A stretch of 64,000 nucleotides of DNA from JBALVT01 sp036960305 (GTDB lineage: Bacteria; Pseudomonadota; Gammaproteobacteria; Pseudomonadales; Halieaceae). The notes under the pieces were generated by a model that did no database searches, had not been told where the DNA came from, and saw only the letters and a program-made list of their open reading frames with translations. The stretch spans positions 46,673-110,672 of the forward strand of contig JBALWA010000007.1 in assembly GCA_036960305.1 (NCBI GenBank). The letters are read 5' to 3'. Below, in pieces: positions 1-8,986 of the stretch. Within the stretch, counting starts at the first letter, position 1; each line of letters opens with the position of its first letter. The position numbers were made by a program, and so were the translations under genes.

Positions 1-530
1 CCCTGGTCACCAGGCGATACTGCAAAATCAAAGTCTACAGCTTCTGTAACGTCGGCATCGCCGCGCTTTGCGTAGTGTTCTATTTGGAGGGCCACTCATC
101 CATCGCCCTGGCCTTCGGCCTGCACTTCATCATTGGGCTGTTACAGCAACTGACAACGCCACTACTGTGGGCCATGCTGTCGGATACCGTGGATTACGGC
201 GAGTGGAAGGGTGGCAGCCGTATCACTGGCCTGGCGTTCTCCGCCACGCTATTCGCCCTGAAGCTGGGTATGGCACTTGCAGGCGCCCTCACCGGGTGGG
301 TACTAGCGGGCTACGGTTATGATGGTGGTCTTGCGGTACAATCCGACGAGGCCAAGAATGGCATTATCCTTCTTTTCACTGCAGTACCTGCTGTCACTGC
401 AATCATTGGCGCCGTTTTAGTTCGCCGTTATCAACTGGATGATGAAACCCTGATTGCAGTGCAGAGCAAGCTGCAGAAGAAAGAGCCCTTTATGCCACTG
501 GCGCAATTGCGCAGTGCTCGAGCTAATTAA
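1..530 (+). CDS. GPH-family sugar:cation symporter (MFS fold), C-terminal part
   Basis: This gene is cut by the left edge; the reading frame is open from base 3 and ends at TAA 528-530, leaving about 175 residues. It contains the segment SDTVDYGEWKGGSR, which is characteristic of the glycoside-pentoside-hexuronide:cation symporters (MelB, XynP and YicJ relatives), followed by hydrophobic helices. The last helix ends near VRRYQLDDE and is followed by a short cytoplasmic tail. By family knowledge it would be an inner-membrane transporter importing a sugar, glycoside or uronide with H+ or Na+. The substrate cannot be read from this fragment. The next gene starts within 20 nt, so the two may be cotranscribed. 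Confidence 0.85.
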   Translation, partial: LVTRRYCKIKVYSFCNVGIAALCVVFYLEGHSSIALAFGLHFIIGLLQQLTTPLLWAMLSDTVDYGEWKGGSRITGLAFSATLFALKLGMALAGALTGWVLAGYGYDGGLAVQSDEAKNGIILLFTAVPAVTAIIGAVLVRRYQLDDETLIAVQSKLQKKEPFMPLAQLRSARAN

Positions 531-547
531 GGATGAGGAAAATTGCC

Positions 548-1501
548 ATGCGTGTCGTTGTCATTGGTGCCACCGGCCATATTGGTACTTTTCTGGTACC
601 CCGCTTGGTCGCTGAGGGGTTTGAGGTTATTGCGGTCAGTCGCCAGCGCCAGAATCCCTACCGGCAGGACAGCGCGTGGAAGTCCGTGCGCAGTATAAGC
701 CTTGATCGCGCGGAGCTGGAAAGCGAAGGTCGATTTGGTGAGGCGATAGCCAAACTCGGCGGCGACATCATTATTGACCTCATTTGCTTCACCCAGGACA
801 GCGCACGCCAGCTGGTTACTGCGGTTGGCGATGATATCCAACAGCTGCTCCACTGCGGCACCATCTGGGTCTATGGCGCCAGTCGCCTGGTACCCACATC
901 CGAAGACCAGCCGCGTCAGCCACTGGGTGACTATGGTCGCAACAAGGCGGCCATTGAATCCTGGCTGCTCAATGCGGCGACGGAGTCCTCGCTTCCCGTG
1001 ACGATACTCCACCCCGGACATATCGTGGGTGCCGGTTGGATGCCGCTCAACCCCGCTGGTAATTTCAATGCACAAATCTTTGACCACATTGCAGCGGGCA
1101 ACGAGGTATTGCTGCCCAATATGGGAATGGAAACCTTGCACCACGTGCACGCGGACGATGTCGCCCAAGCCTTTATGTTGGCTATCAGGCATCGTGAGAA
1201 CGCCATCGGAGAGAGTTTCAATATTGTCAGCGATGCCGCCTTAACCCTGAATGGATACTGTGAAGCACTGGCGCAATGGCTGGACAAGCCCAGCAATATT
1301 CGTCACCTACCGCTGGATCAGTGGCGCGAGAGGGTTTCAGAAGAGGATTACCAGGCGTCTATTGAGCATCTGTCCCACGGTTCGCATTGCAGTAATGCCA
1401 AGGCGCGGCAGCTACTTTCCTTCGAACCCCGATTCAGTTCGATTGAAGGTATTCAGGACTCCCTGGCTCCGCATTTCGGTTTACCAAGCCCTATCAGCTA
1501 G
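548..1501 (+). CDS. NAD(P)-dependent epimerase/dehydratase family protein (extended SDR)
   Basis: The protein has about 317 residues and an N-terminal Rossmann motif GATGHIG right after the first beta strand. A YGRNK segment matches the YxxxK catalytic pair of short-chain dehydrogenases. The length and the C-terminal substrate domain fit the extended SDR (NAD-dependent epimerase) group. I chose ATG 548 because GAGGA at 535-539 lies 8 nt upstream; an in-frame ATG at 533 has no spaced ribosome site. It follows the symporter gene by 17 nt, which suggests a role in modifying the imported sugar or a derivative. Substrate is unknown. A short hairpin follows the stop codon. Confidence 0.85.
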   Translation: MRVVVIGATGHIGTFLVPRLVAEGFEVIAVSRQRQNPYRQDSAWKSVRSISLDRAELESEGRFGEAIAKLGGDIIIDLICFTQDSARQLVTAVGDDIQQLLHCGTIWVYGASRLVPTSEDQPRQPLGDYGRNKAAIESWLLNAATESSLPVTILHPGHIVGAGWMPLNPAGNFNAQIFDHIAAGNEVLLPNMGMETLHHVHADDVAQAFMLAIRHRENAIGESFNIVSDAALTLNGYCEALAQWLDKPSNIRHLPLDQWRERVSEEDYQASIEHLSHGSHCSNAKARQLLSFEPRFSSIEGIQDSLAPHFGLPSPIS

Positions 1502-1508
1502 TTACTTC

Positions 1509-1535
1509 TTGCCTTTCCACAGAGCCCAAAGGCAA
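1509..1535 (+). terminator. Stem-loop after the epimerase-like gene
   Basis: TTGCCTTT (1509-1516) and AAAGGCAA (1528-1535) form a perfect 8-bp stem with an 11-nt loop, starting 8 nt after the stop codon. There is no following T-run, so this is either a weak or factor-assisted terminator or an mRNA-stabilising hairpin. Confidence 0.35.
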
Positions 1536-1637
1536 TATCCAAAATTGATAGATAGGCGGGAGTAGCTCAATAAAGAGAGCAATTTTTCATACCTGAAACT
1601 ACACTGTATTAAATTCATTCAGGAATCACCATACAGT

Positions 1638-3314
1638 ATGGAAGAGTTGACGATAGGCTTTGAGTGGTTACTGGAGCTGCTGCGGCAGCGCTCTGTGCTG
1701 TTATTGTTCCTGCTTCTTGGTGCGGGGTATGTGATAGGAAAAATTAATGTCATGGGCTTCTCCCTGGGCCCGGTTGCCGGGGTACTGTTCGCCGGTTTAT
1801 TCCTGGGCCATCATGGCTTACGCATCGGATCGGGCGCACAGTCAGTCGGGTTTGCACTGTTTATTTTTTCCGTAGGTTATCAGGCAGGCCCCCGCTTTTT
1901 CAGTGCATTAAAGGCTGACGGTCTCAAGTATTTTATTCTGTCGATGGTCGTTGCGGTCTCTGCCGTCCTGATGACGCTTGCCGCCGCGAAGTTGCTTGCC
2001 CTGCAACCGGGCATGTCTGCCGGGTTGTTGGCCGGTGGTCTCACCAGTTCCCCCACGCTTGCGGCAGCGCAAGATGCCGTCCGTGAAGGGGCTGTCACGA
2101 TACCTCCCGGTTACACCTCTGACCAATTGGTGGGCAATATTGCGAGCGCGTATGCCATTACCTATATTTTTGGCCTAACCGGGCTGATTACCATCATCAA
2201 ATACCTGCCGCGCGTGCTAAATATCGATCTGGCCGCCGAGTCGGAAAAGCTGGAGCAGGCCGGAGCGGCGACACAACAACCGGTCAATATTACGACCCGC
2301 TGCTACCGCGTGGAAAACCCGGACTTTCTGGTCCCGACTGTTCTCGAAATCAGGGAGCGGTACACAACTCGAAAGCCCCTCGCCACAGTGAAGCGAAATG
2401 GTGAGTCGATACAGATCGAGCCAACAGACCATGTGCAGTTGGGTGACGTAATAGAATTGGTGGGGCCGCGAGAACTTTTTGCAACCGGCATAGCGGATAT
2501 AGGCACTGAGTTGCCCCTTGATTGGGACCTTTCCTTGGGCCAGTCTTCGGCTGTGGTGGTCGTTACCAATCGGCAAGTGTTTGACCTCACCCTTGGGGAG
2601 TTGGATATTCCGGGTGCTTTTGGCGTGTTGATAACGAAAATTGTTCGCTCTGCCGTCGAATTACCCCACAGTTACGACCTGGCTCTGGGGAACGGGGACA
2701 TTCTGACAGTGGTCGGGCCGTCAGCCCAGATCGAGAAGTTTGGCCAGTATATGGGGCACCTCGAAAGCGACCTCTCACAAACAGATATGGTGACCTTCGC
2801 CTTCGGCATTGTTGTCGGCGTATTGCTGGGGATGCTGTCTTTCACAGTCGGTGGGGTCGCTATCGGTCTGGGGAATGCCGGTGGTTTGCTGGCTTCCGGC
2901 CTGGCGATTGGCTACCTCCGTAGCGTCCGTCCCACTTTCGGCCGGCTGCCGGAAGCAACAAGTTGGTGGTTGATGGAGTTCGGATTACTTCTGTTTATGG
3001 CTGGGGTCGGGCTGCGAGCCGGCGGGAGCTTTTTGGAAACATTGCAGCATGCGGGGCCGCTTCTCATCATTGCGGGACTGTTGATAACCACGATCCCCCT
3101 ACTGCTCGCTTACTTCGTGGGAAGCCGCTGGCTCAAACTCAACCCGGCAATATTGATGGGGGCTCTTACTGGCGCCATGACCAGTGGCGCATCACTGAGC
3201 GTCGTGACAGAAGAAGCAGGCAGTACGGTTCCCGCTATAGGCTACGCGGGGACGTACGCCTTCGGTAATGTCTTGCTGATGGTAGCGGGTCCACTGGTGA
3301 TTCTGCTTGCCTAG
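1638..3314 (+). CDS. AspT/YidE/YbjL-type transporter with RCK-C domain
   Basis: This 558-residue membrane protein has the layout of the aspartate:alanine exchanger family. An N-terminal membrane half (about residues 1-180) and a C-terminal membrane half (about 385-558) are related to each other, with a soluble central part between them. The centre carries a segment like the TrkA-C/RCK-C regulatory domain (around EIRERY to DVIELVGPREL), and a second similar stretch follows. Small-residue-rich repeats such as GGLTSSPTLAAAQDA in the first half and GAMTSGASLSVV in the second are typical of the paired AspT motifs. Length is close to the roughly 560 residues of the family. By homology it is an inner-membrane amino-acid or dicarboxylate exchanger; the substrate is not predictable. 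It stands alone in its orientation and is convergent with the next gene. Confidence 0.88.
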   Translation: MEELTIGFEWLLELLRQRSVLLLFLLLGAGYVIGKINVMGFSLGPVAGVLFAGLFLGHHGLRIGSGAQSVGFALFIFSVGYQAGPRFFSALKADGLKYFILSMVVAVSAVLMTLAAAKLLALQPGMSAGLLAGGLTSSPTLAAAQDAVREGAVTIPPGYTSDQLVGNIASAYAITYIFGLTGLITIIKYLPRVLNIDLAAESEKLEQAGAATQQPVNITTRCYRVENPDFLVPTVLEIRERYTTRKPLATVKRNGESIQIEPTDHVQLGDVIELVGPRELFATGIADIGTELPLDWDLSLGQSSAVVVVTNRQVFDLTLGELDIPGAFGVLITKIVRSAVELPHSYDLALGNGDILTVVGPSAQIEKFGQYMGHLESDLSQTDMVTFAFGIVVGVLLGMLSFTVGGVAIGLGNAGGLLASGLAIGYLRSVRPTFGRLPEATSWWLMEFGLLLFMAGVGLRAGGSFLETLQHAGPLLIIAGLLITTIPLLLAYFVGSRWLKLNPAILMGALTGAMTSGASLSVVTEEAGSTVPAIGYAGTYAFGNVLLMVAGPLVILLA

Positions 3315-3333
3315 CGAAGGTAGTGATCCTCAG

Positions 3334-5031
3334 CTAGACCTTGCCTTCCCGCAACAGCCCCACCGCAATATCCACCGCGCGTGCCGTAATGGCCATATAG
3401 GTCAACGAGGGATTCACGCAGGACGAGGATGTCATGCAAGAGCCATCAGTGACGAACAGGTTAGGCACATCGTGTGTCTGGTTATAAGCGTTCAGGGCAG
3501 ACGTGGCTGGGTCCCTACCCATACGCACCGTACCCATTTCATGGATAGCCTCTCCGGGAAGCCCTCGGTTTGTACGCTCCATTACCTCGACACCGCCGAC
3601 AGTTCTGATCATGGCGGCGGCCTGTTTGGTCATATCGGGGATCATTGCATCTTCATTGCTACCGAAGCTGAAATCGAACCTGATCTGGGGTATACCAAAG
3701 CGATCAAGCTTGCGCTCATCAAGCGATATGGCATTGTCGTATTGAGGCAGGCACTCCGAATAGCCCAGCATGAACATTGTCCAGGGACCGGGACTGCGCA
3801 GTTGCGTCTTCAAGCTCTCACCAAAGCCCGGAGTCTTATCGTACATCGATTTCCAGCCGCCTCTACCGATGTAGACCTGATAGCCGTAACCACGCAAGAA
3901 TTCAGTGTCCTTGTCTTGTGAATCCACATTGCGAAACCTCGGAACATAGCCCCCGGTAGGCCGATTGCCGTATTCAACATATTCCTCATAGCCAGGAATG
4001 ACGCCGATAGCACCCGGCCCCATCGCGTGATCCATCAAATAATGTCCAACGACACCACTGCGGTTGGCCAAGCCATTGGGGAACGCTGCGGACTTGGAGT
4101 TGAGTAGAATCTGAGCCGAGGCTACGGTTGATGCGCACAGAAACACGAGTTTCGAACGGTAGGTTTTTTTGTCCCCGGAGTGAGCGTCGATCACCCGCAC
4201 GCCGCTAACCCGGTGTTCATTCTCCGAGTATTCCAGGCTGTGTACCACGCTGTCGGGTAACAGCGTTAGATTACCTGTCTTTTTGGCGGCCGGTAGAGTG
4301 GAACTCTGGCTGCTGAAGTAGGCGCCTACGGAACACCCTCGCTCACAGGGACCACAGTAATGACAAGTGCCCCGCCCCTCCTTCGGTTCAGTTAGAATTG
4401 CGGTTCGACCAATGGTATAGGTTCGCTCGGGAAACTCTTCCTCGATGCGGGCCTTCGCCTTTTTCTCGACGACATTTAATTCCATAGCCGGTAGAAAATC
4501 ACTGTCGGGCAACGCGCTCAGACCCTCGGCCTGTCCGCTCACCCCAATAAAGTCTTCAACATGCCGATACCAGGGTTCCAGGTCCCGATATCGGATGGGC
4601 CAATCGACACCGTGTCCGTCTTGCTTATTGGCTAGAAAATCCTGTTCGCTCCAACGATAGGATTGCCTGCCCCAGATTAGGGAGCGGCCGCCAACGACGT
4701 CTGCACGTTGCCACATAAAAGGCTTGTCAGGCGTCGGAACATAGGGGTTTTCCTTGTCATTATTCCAAAACTGGCGGTTCGTCTCGTCAAAGGCGTAGCA
4801 GCGGCTTTGCACCGAGTATTCCTCTTCGTACAACTCCCGCAGTGGCTTGCCACGAAAAGGGATATCCCAGGACGGCATATGCTCACCCTGGTAGTCCCTG
4901 CCATGTTGGATGTCACTGCCACGCTCCAGCACTAATACCTTGAGCCCGCGCTCGGTCAGTTCCTTGGCGGCCCAGCCGCCAGTAATACCAGAACCCACCA
5001 CAATGGCATCAAAATCGGTCGTCTCGTTCAT
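3334..5031 (-). CDS. GMC-family FAD-dependent oxidoreductase (gluconate 2-dehydrogenase large-subunit-like)
   Basis: This 565-residue flavoprotein begins with an ADP-binding fold motif VGSGITGGWAAKEL. It ends with the GMC C-terminal domain, recognisable by HEMGTVRMG and by NLFVTDGSCM followed by a conserved proline-containing stretch. A cysteine cluster CHYCGPCERGC around residue 220 resembles the cluster seen in gluconate-2-dehydrogenase-type GMC proteins. It has no signal peptide of its own. The gene 27 nt upstream encodes a Tat-signal small subunit, so the pair would be exported together to the periplasm. By family it oxidises a sugar, sugar acid or other alcohol and passes electrons to a cytochrome or quinone. 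No cytochrome c subunit is present in the window. GGAG lies 8 nt before the ATG. Confidence 0.9.
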   Translation of the reverse strand: MNETTDFDAIVVGSGITGGWAAKELTERGLKVLVLERGSDIQHGRDYQGEHMPSWDIPFRGKPLRELYEEEYSVQSRCYAFDETNRQFWNNDKENPYVPTPDKPFMWQRADVVGGRSLIWGRQSYRWSEQDFLANKQDGHGVDWPIRYRDLEPWYRHVEDFIGVSGQAEGLSALPDSDFLPAMELNVVEKKAKARIEEEFPERTYTIGRTAILTEPKEGRGTCHYCGPCERGCSVGAYFSSQSSTLPAAKKTGNLTLLPDSVVHSLEYSENEHRVSGVRVIDAHSGDKKTYRSKLVFLCASTVASAQILLNSKSAAFPNGLANRSGVVGHYLMDHAMGPGAIGVIPGYEEYVEYGNRPTGGYVPRFRNVDSQDKDTEFLRGYGYQVYIGRGGWKSMYDKTPGFGESLKTQLRSPGPWTMFMLGYSECLPQYDNAISLDERKLDRFGIPQIRFDFSFGSNEDAMIPDMTKQAAAMIRTVGGVEVMERTNRGLPGEAIHEMGTVRMGRDPATSALNAYNQTHDVPNLFVTDGSCMTSSSCVNPSLTYMAITARAVDIAVGLLREGKV

Positions 5032-5058
5032 GATATTTCTCCGGTCGCTGTCACAGGC

Positions 5059-5619
5059 CTAGTAACTCCACTGCTTACCCACATCGGAGAACAGATAATC
5101 TCCCTTGTATCGCATGGGAACCGGGTTGTAGGACAATTCCTGCTTTGCACCAATCTCCGAGGTGTAGTAACCCAATACCGTGAGCTCCTTCATGGTTTTG
5201 AAATAAAACCCTTCGGGTGCGGTCTCTTCCTTAACGCGACTCTCACACAAACCGAGAAATTCATCCTGTTGTTCGCTGGAGCACTCCTCAAAATCCTGTT
5301 TATATTTTTCCTTAGACAAGGCCAGAAACGCGCGCTCTGCGGTGATGAACTGTGTTTGTTCCAATGGCGTGTACCAGTCCCGATAGATCAAATCGACAAA
5401 TTCGGGGACCTTTGCTTCTATTGCTCCCGGGGTATCAGTAGCCGGGATTATGCGCGCAGACACAGCTGAAATTGTTCCGAGTGATCCAACGCTGAGACCA
5501 CCGGCCGAGGGTGAAATGGCTGGGGCCTGAACGCCCGCAAGCACCGCCCGCGACACAGGAAGCGAAACGGTAGCGCCCAGTATTATGCCTGCCTTTTGTA
5601 ACAGTTCCCTGCGGTTCAT
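5059..5619 (-). CDS. Gluconate 2-dehydrogenase subunit 3 family protein (Tat signal)
   Basis: This 186-residue protein starts with a twin-arginine signal (NRRELLQKAG followed by a hydrophobic stretch and ALA-like cleavage region near residue 28). The body, with the segment IPATDTPGAIEAKVPEFVD, matches the gluconate 2-dehydrogenase subunit 3 family. These proteins bind the GMC flavoprotein subunit and carry it through the Tat pathway. It sits 27 nt upstream of the GMC gene on the same strand, the expected operon order. A strong ribosome site (AGGGGAG) precedes the ATG. The enzymatic substrate of the complex is unknown. Confidence 0.88.
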   Translation of the reverse strand: MNRRELLQKAGIILGATVSLPVSRAVLAGVQAPAISPSAGGLSVGSLGTISAVSARIIPATDTPGAIEAKVPEFVDLIYRDWYTPLEQTQFITAERAFLALSKEKYKQDFEECSSEQQDEFLGLCESRVKEETAPEGFYFKTMKELTVLGYYTSEIGAKQELSYNPVPMRYKGDYLFSDVGKQWSY

Positions 5620-5820
5620 AGTGTTACTCCCCTGAAGTAGCGAGCAGGTCAGGTTTGACGCCGTCGCAGCATTTTCAGAATCTAACTATGCACGCGACAC
5701 GGTCACCAAGGCTACGCAGTATTTCCCCGGATACCGATATTTTTTTCGAGAAGTAACGAATGTATTTCGCATCGAGTTGATCAAGCAGGGATTATCGACT
5801 TTGTTAGCCCCGGAAACGCA

Positions 5821-7035
5821 TCATTTTCTCTTGTCCGACATATGCTGTGCCGCCTCTCGCGCAGCGTTGAGGCGCGTGCGGGCTGTATTGCTCGAACTCA
5901 CATCCACAGAGGGGAAACGGAAACCAGCGTACATCACCCGTCTCTCGCGGGTCCTGGGCGCCTGTGCCATGTGATGGGTGCAACTCAAGTGGATCGTGAT
6001 ATCACCGGTACTGGTAGGAACGTCCACTACGGGCAGGCCGAAGCTCTTCGGATCCCTCACGAATGAGGGTCGGATCAGCGCGCGATGACTCCCTGCTATC
6101 ACGCGAATCTGTCCGGACTCCTCGTCGGCACCCGTTACGGAGATACCCACCGTCAGGCTGCAACACTCCAGGCTATGGCGTCCCTGGGCGCAGTCCTTGT
6201 GCCAGGGCAGGTCAGATATTCCCTGCACTACGTTGAGAGGCTTGATCAGTGCCTCGATCTGGTTGCCCTCCAGTGAGTTATGCACATGGCCTAGCCCTGG
6301 GATCTCTCCGATTCGTGTGAAACGTGGGTCCTGTAGTAACCGGGCTGTGTTATCTGAAACCTGGTCGAACGCCTGCATCCGCACCAGGCGCCGGTCTCCC
6401 TGCTGTGTGGTTGCCCACCAGCTCTTGCCATCCCCGTCGGTGTACTCGCTTTGAGAAGTGTCCATATCCTGAGAGATTGCAGCCATCTCCTCCGAGGAAA
6501 ATACCCCGCGTATATGCAGGAAACCAGCCGTTTCAAGGAAATAGCGCATTTCTTCGATCGAGTCCTCGATACTGAACTTGTGCTCCAGGTCCAGTTGCGA
6601 ACCATCCTTGGCCAGGAGTTCTATGGCGCCGGAAACATGTATCGGTCGCTTGTCCACAACCGCCCGTAAAATCAACCACCAGTCGAGGTAGTCTTCCAGC
6701 GTGCCACGCGGTATATCCAAGTCGCCCGTGGTAAAGAAGGTAATGGGCGTATATTCATCGTTGACGAGGCCAGAAAATTCCTCCTCGCTCATCCGTACAT
6801 GTAGACCACTGTGTGCCACCCCATCGGCAACAGACAGGCGGCCCTCCCTGACGCTCAATTGCCAGGATTCACCTTCGCACTCAACCGTGAAATCGTCCGG
6901 GCTATTGCTCTCCAGCCAGGCCTGCATATACACCTGGCCGCTGTCTGCATACGCCCGCAGCTGCTCGTTGAAAAATTCGCCCGGAGATACGGGGCAGATA
7001 TCGGCTTCACTCCGAGTTCTCATATCGATGGACAT
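5821..7035 (-). CDS. Phytanoyl-CoA dioxygenase family protein with SCP2-like N-terminal domain
   Basis: This 404-residue protein has two parts. Residues about 30-150 resemble an SCP2/sterol-carrier-type lipid-binding fold (for example the SGLVNDEYTPITFFTTGDLD region). Residues about 160-375 form a PhyH-type Fe(II)/2-oxoglutarate oxygenase. The iron ligands appear as H279-K-D281 and H355, with R366 eleven residues later for 2-oxoglutarate, as in the family. The combination suggests hydroxylation of a bulky lipid-like or sterol-like substrate; that is inference. AAGGAG precedes the ATG. The gene is flanked by non-coding stretches on both sides and appears to be a single-gene unit, divergent from the monooxygenase gene at 7320. 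Confidence 0.85.
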   Translation of the reverse strand: MSIDMRTRSEADICPVSPGEFFNEQLRAYADSGQVYMQAWLESNSPDDFTVECEGESWQLSVREGRLSVADGVAHSGLHVRMSEEEFSGLVNDEYTPITFFTTGDLDIPRGTLEDYLDWWLILRAVVDKRPIHVSGAIELLAKDGSQLDLEHKFSIEDSIEEMRYFLETAGFLHIRGVFSSEEMAAISQDMDTSQSEYTDGDGKSWWATTQQGDRRLVRMQAFDQVSDNTARLLQDPRFTRIGEIPGLGHVHNSLEGNQIEALIKPLNVVQGISDLPWHKDCAQGRHSLECCSLTVGISVTGADEESGQIRVIAGSHRALIRPSFVRDPKSFGLPVVDVPTSTGDITIHLSCTHHMAQAPRTRERRVMYAGFRFPSVDVSSSNTARTRLNAAREAAQHMSDKRK

Positions 7036-7150
7036 TTTTCACTCCTTAGCTTTGTACTGAGTCCCAAAGACTAACACCAATCGGCTTAGCTCATAGAGGT
7101 ATCACAGCTATTCGTTTTTTACTGTACTCCGAGCTATAGTTTTCATCTAG

Positions 7151-7166
7151 TATCATCAGAATGATA
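7151..7166. promoter_or_regulatory. Inverted repeat in the divergent promoter region 7036-7319
   Basis: TATCAT and ATGATA flank a 4-nt spacer in the 284-bp gap between the divergent PhyH-like and monooxygenase genes. It could be an operator for either gene. The rest of the gap is AT-rich with no other structure I can support. Confidence 0.25.
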
Positions 7167-7319
7167 ATAGTTCACGTCTATGCGCTGTCGCCCTTTAATG
7201 AAAAAGTTACACGAACACTCTAGCTGAAGGGGCTTACGTACGAGATACAGCAATATCCGCGGGTCACGCGGTGGATGAACCGGGTCGAAAACGCGACTGA
7301 CATAGAGGCCTAAACCATA

Positions 7320-8921
7320 ATGACGAAAGATACGAAATTGGACGTAATCGTCGTGGGGGCGGGTTTTGCCGGTATGCAGATGCTTTATCGCCTGCGGGGC
7401 CTCGGTTTTAGCGTAAGAGCACTGGAGTCCGGCGATGGTGTAGGTGGAACCTGGTTCTGGAACCGCTACCCCGGAGCCCGCTGTGATGTAGAGAGCATGC
7501 AGTACTCTTATCAATTCTCAGAGGAACTGCAACAGGAATGGGACTGGACCGAACGTTACGCTACCCAGCCCGAAATACTGCGCTATGCCAACCACGTGGC
7601 AGATCGATTTGATCTGCGGCGAGACATCGAGTTCGGATGCCGGGTGGCCTCAGCGATATTTGACGAAGAGGATAACCACTGGTGCATCACCACCGAAGAC
7701 GGCACAAGTCTGGTAGCGCGTTTCTGTGTCATGGCCACTGGCTCTCTGTCGTCGGCCGCAGTACCCGAGATTGACGGTCTGGACACGTTCAACGGCCAGT
7801 ACTGCCACACCGGAGAGTGGCCTACGCAGGCTTTGGATTTATCCACCAAGCGAGTAGCGGTAATCGGCACCGGCTCTTCCGGTATCCAGGCGATTCCCGA
7901 ACTAGCAAGAACGAGTGCGCATTTGACAGTATTTCAACGTACCCCGGGGTATTCCTTGCCGGCTCACAACGCACCGCTTTCGCAGGAAGCCGTTACAGAA
8001 ATCAAGAACAACTATTCGACTTTTTGCGCCGCCAATAAGGCGGAATGGGGCGGCGTGAGCTACCCTGGCGGTATGAACGCTACCTCTGCCCTGGATGTAA
8101 GCGAAGCGGAGCGGAACCGGGAATTTGAGACCCGCTGGGAAACCGGTGGTGTGGGCTTCCTGAGTTCCTTTTCCGATCTGCTGTTCCTACCGGAGTCCAA
8201 TGAAATGGCCGCTAGGTTTATTCGTGAAAAGATACGAGCGGAGGTCAATGATCCCGAGTTAGCCGAGGCACTCTGCCCCGATGTTGTCGTAGGCTGTAAG
8301 CGCATTTGTCTTGATACCGAATACTACGCAACGTTTAACCGCGACAATGTTACGTTGGTCAGTGTGAAGGATCAGCCCATTGAGAAGATAACACCTAAAG
8401 GCCTGATTACAGGCGATCAGGAATACGAGTTCGACTGTATAGTCTTCGCCACCGGATTCGACGCCATGACAGGCGCCCTGCTGAAGATGGACATTCAGGG
8501 TAGAAATGGTCAAACCTTGCAACAAAAATGGTCGGAAGGTGCCCCTAACTATCTTGGGCTCTGCGTCCACGGCTTTCCCAATATTTTTTCGATTTGCGGC
8601 CCCGGCAGCCCATCGGTCCTGACAAACGTACTGGTCTCGATCGATCAACACGTGAACTGGATCGCAGACTGCATAGAGTCGCTTAGAGAGCGACAGGTCC
8701 AGTGTATTGAAGCTGAGTCTACAGCCGAGGCGCTGTGGGTAGAGCACGGCAATGAGATTGTCGATCTAACCTTATTCACGGCTTGTAATTCATGGTATGC
8801 CGGGGCCAATATTCCAGGAAAGCCCCAAGGATTTATGCCCTACGCTGGCGGGCTGCCCGCCTACACCGCGAAGTGTGCGGAAGTCGCTGCGAACAACTAC
8901 GAGGGTTTTAAGCTGAGTTGA
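7320..8921 (+). CDS. Flavin-containing Baeyer-Villiger-type monooxygenase
   Basis: This 533-residue protein has an N-terminal FAD motif GAGFAG (residues 13-18) and a second, NADPH-binding motif GTGSSG (183-188). Between them, residues 157-168 read FNGQYCHTGEWP, an exact fit to the type I Baeyer-Villiger fingerprint FxGxxxHxxxWP. The preceding GGTWFWNRYPGARCDVES segment is also typical of the cyclohexanone/steroid monooxygenase group. Length fits. These cytosolic enzymes insert oxygen next to a ketone to give an ester or lactone. Neighbours (PhyH-like, DUF1214-like, TonB receptor, TetR) fit uptake and breakdown of a cyclic or steroid-like ketone, but the substrate is inferred only loosely. No clear Shine-Dalgarno sequence is visible before the ATG. 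Confidence 0.92.
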   Translation: MTKDTKLDVIVVGAGFAGMQMLYRLRGLGFSVRALESGDGVGGTWFWNRYPGARCDVESMQYSYQFSEELQQEWDWTERYATQPEILRYANHVADRFDLRRDIEFGCRVASAIFDEEDNHWCITTEDGTSLVARFCVMATGSLSSAAVPEIDGLDTFNGQYCHTGEWPTQALDLSTKRVAVIGTGSSGIQAIPELARTSAHLTVFQRTPGYSLPAHNAPLSQEAVTEIKNNYSTFCAANKAEWGGVSYPGGMNATSALDVSEAERNREFETRWETGGVGFLSSFSDLLFLPESNEMAARFIREKIRAEVNDPELAEALCPDVVVGCKRICLDTEYYATFNRDNVTLVSVKDQPIEKITPKGLITGDQEYEFDCIVFATGFDAMTGALLKMDIQGRNGQTLQQKWSEGAPNYLGLCVHGFPNIFSICGPGSPSVLTNVLVSIDQHVNWIADCIESLRERQVQCIEAESTAEALWVEHGNEIVDLTLFTACNSWYAGANIPGKPQGFMPYAGGLPAYTAKCAEVAANNYEGFKLS

Positions 8922-8986
8922 ACAATGGACCATTTTCCCATCCGGTATGATGACCTACAGCTGTAAGCTGGACCTGGGTAGTTTAC

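Noticed and set aside
7151..7170. Fur-like iron box near ATGATAAT
   Set aside because: Only one of the expected repeated hexamers is present; it is kept only as a weak inverted repeat.
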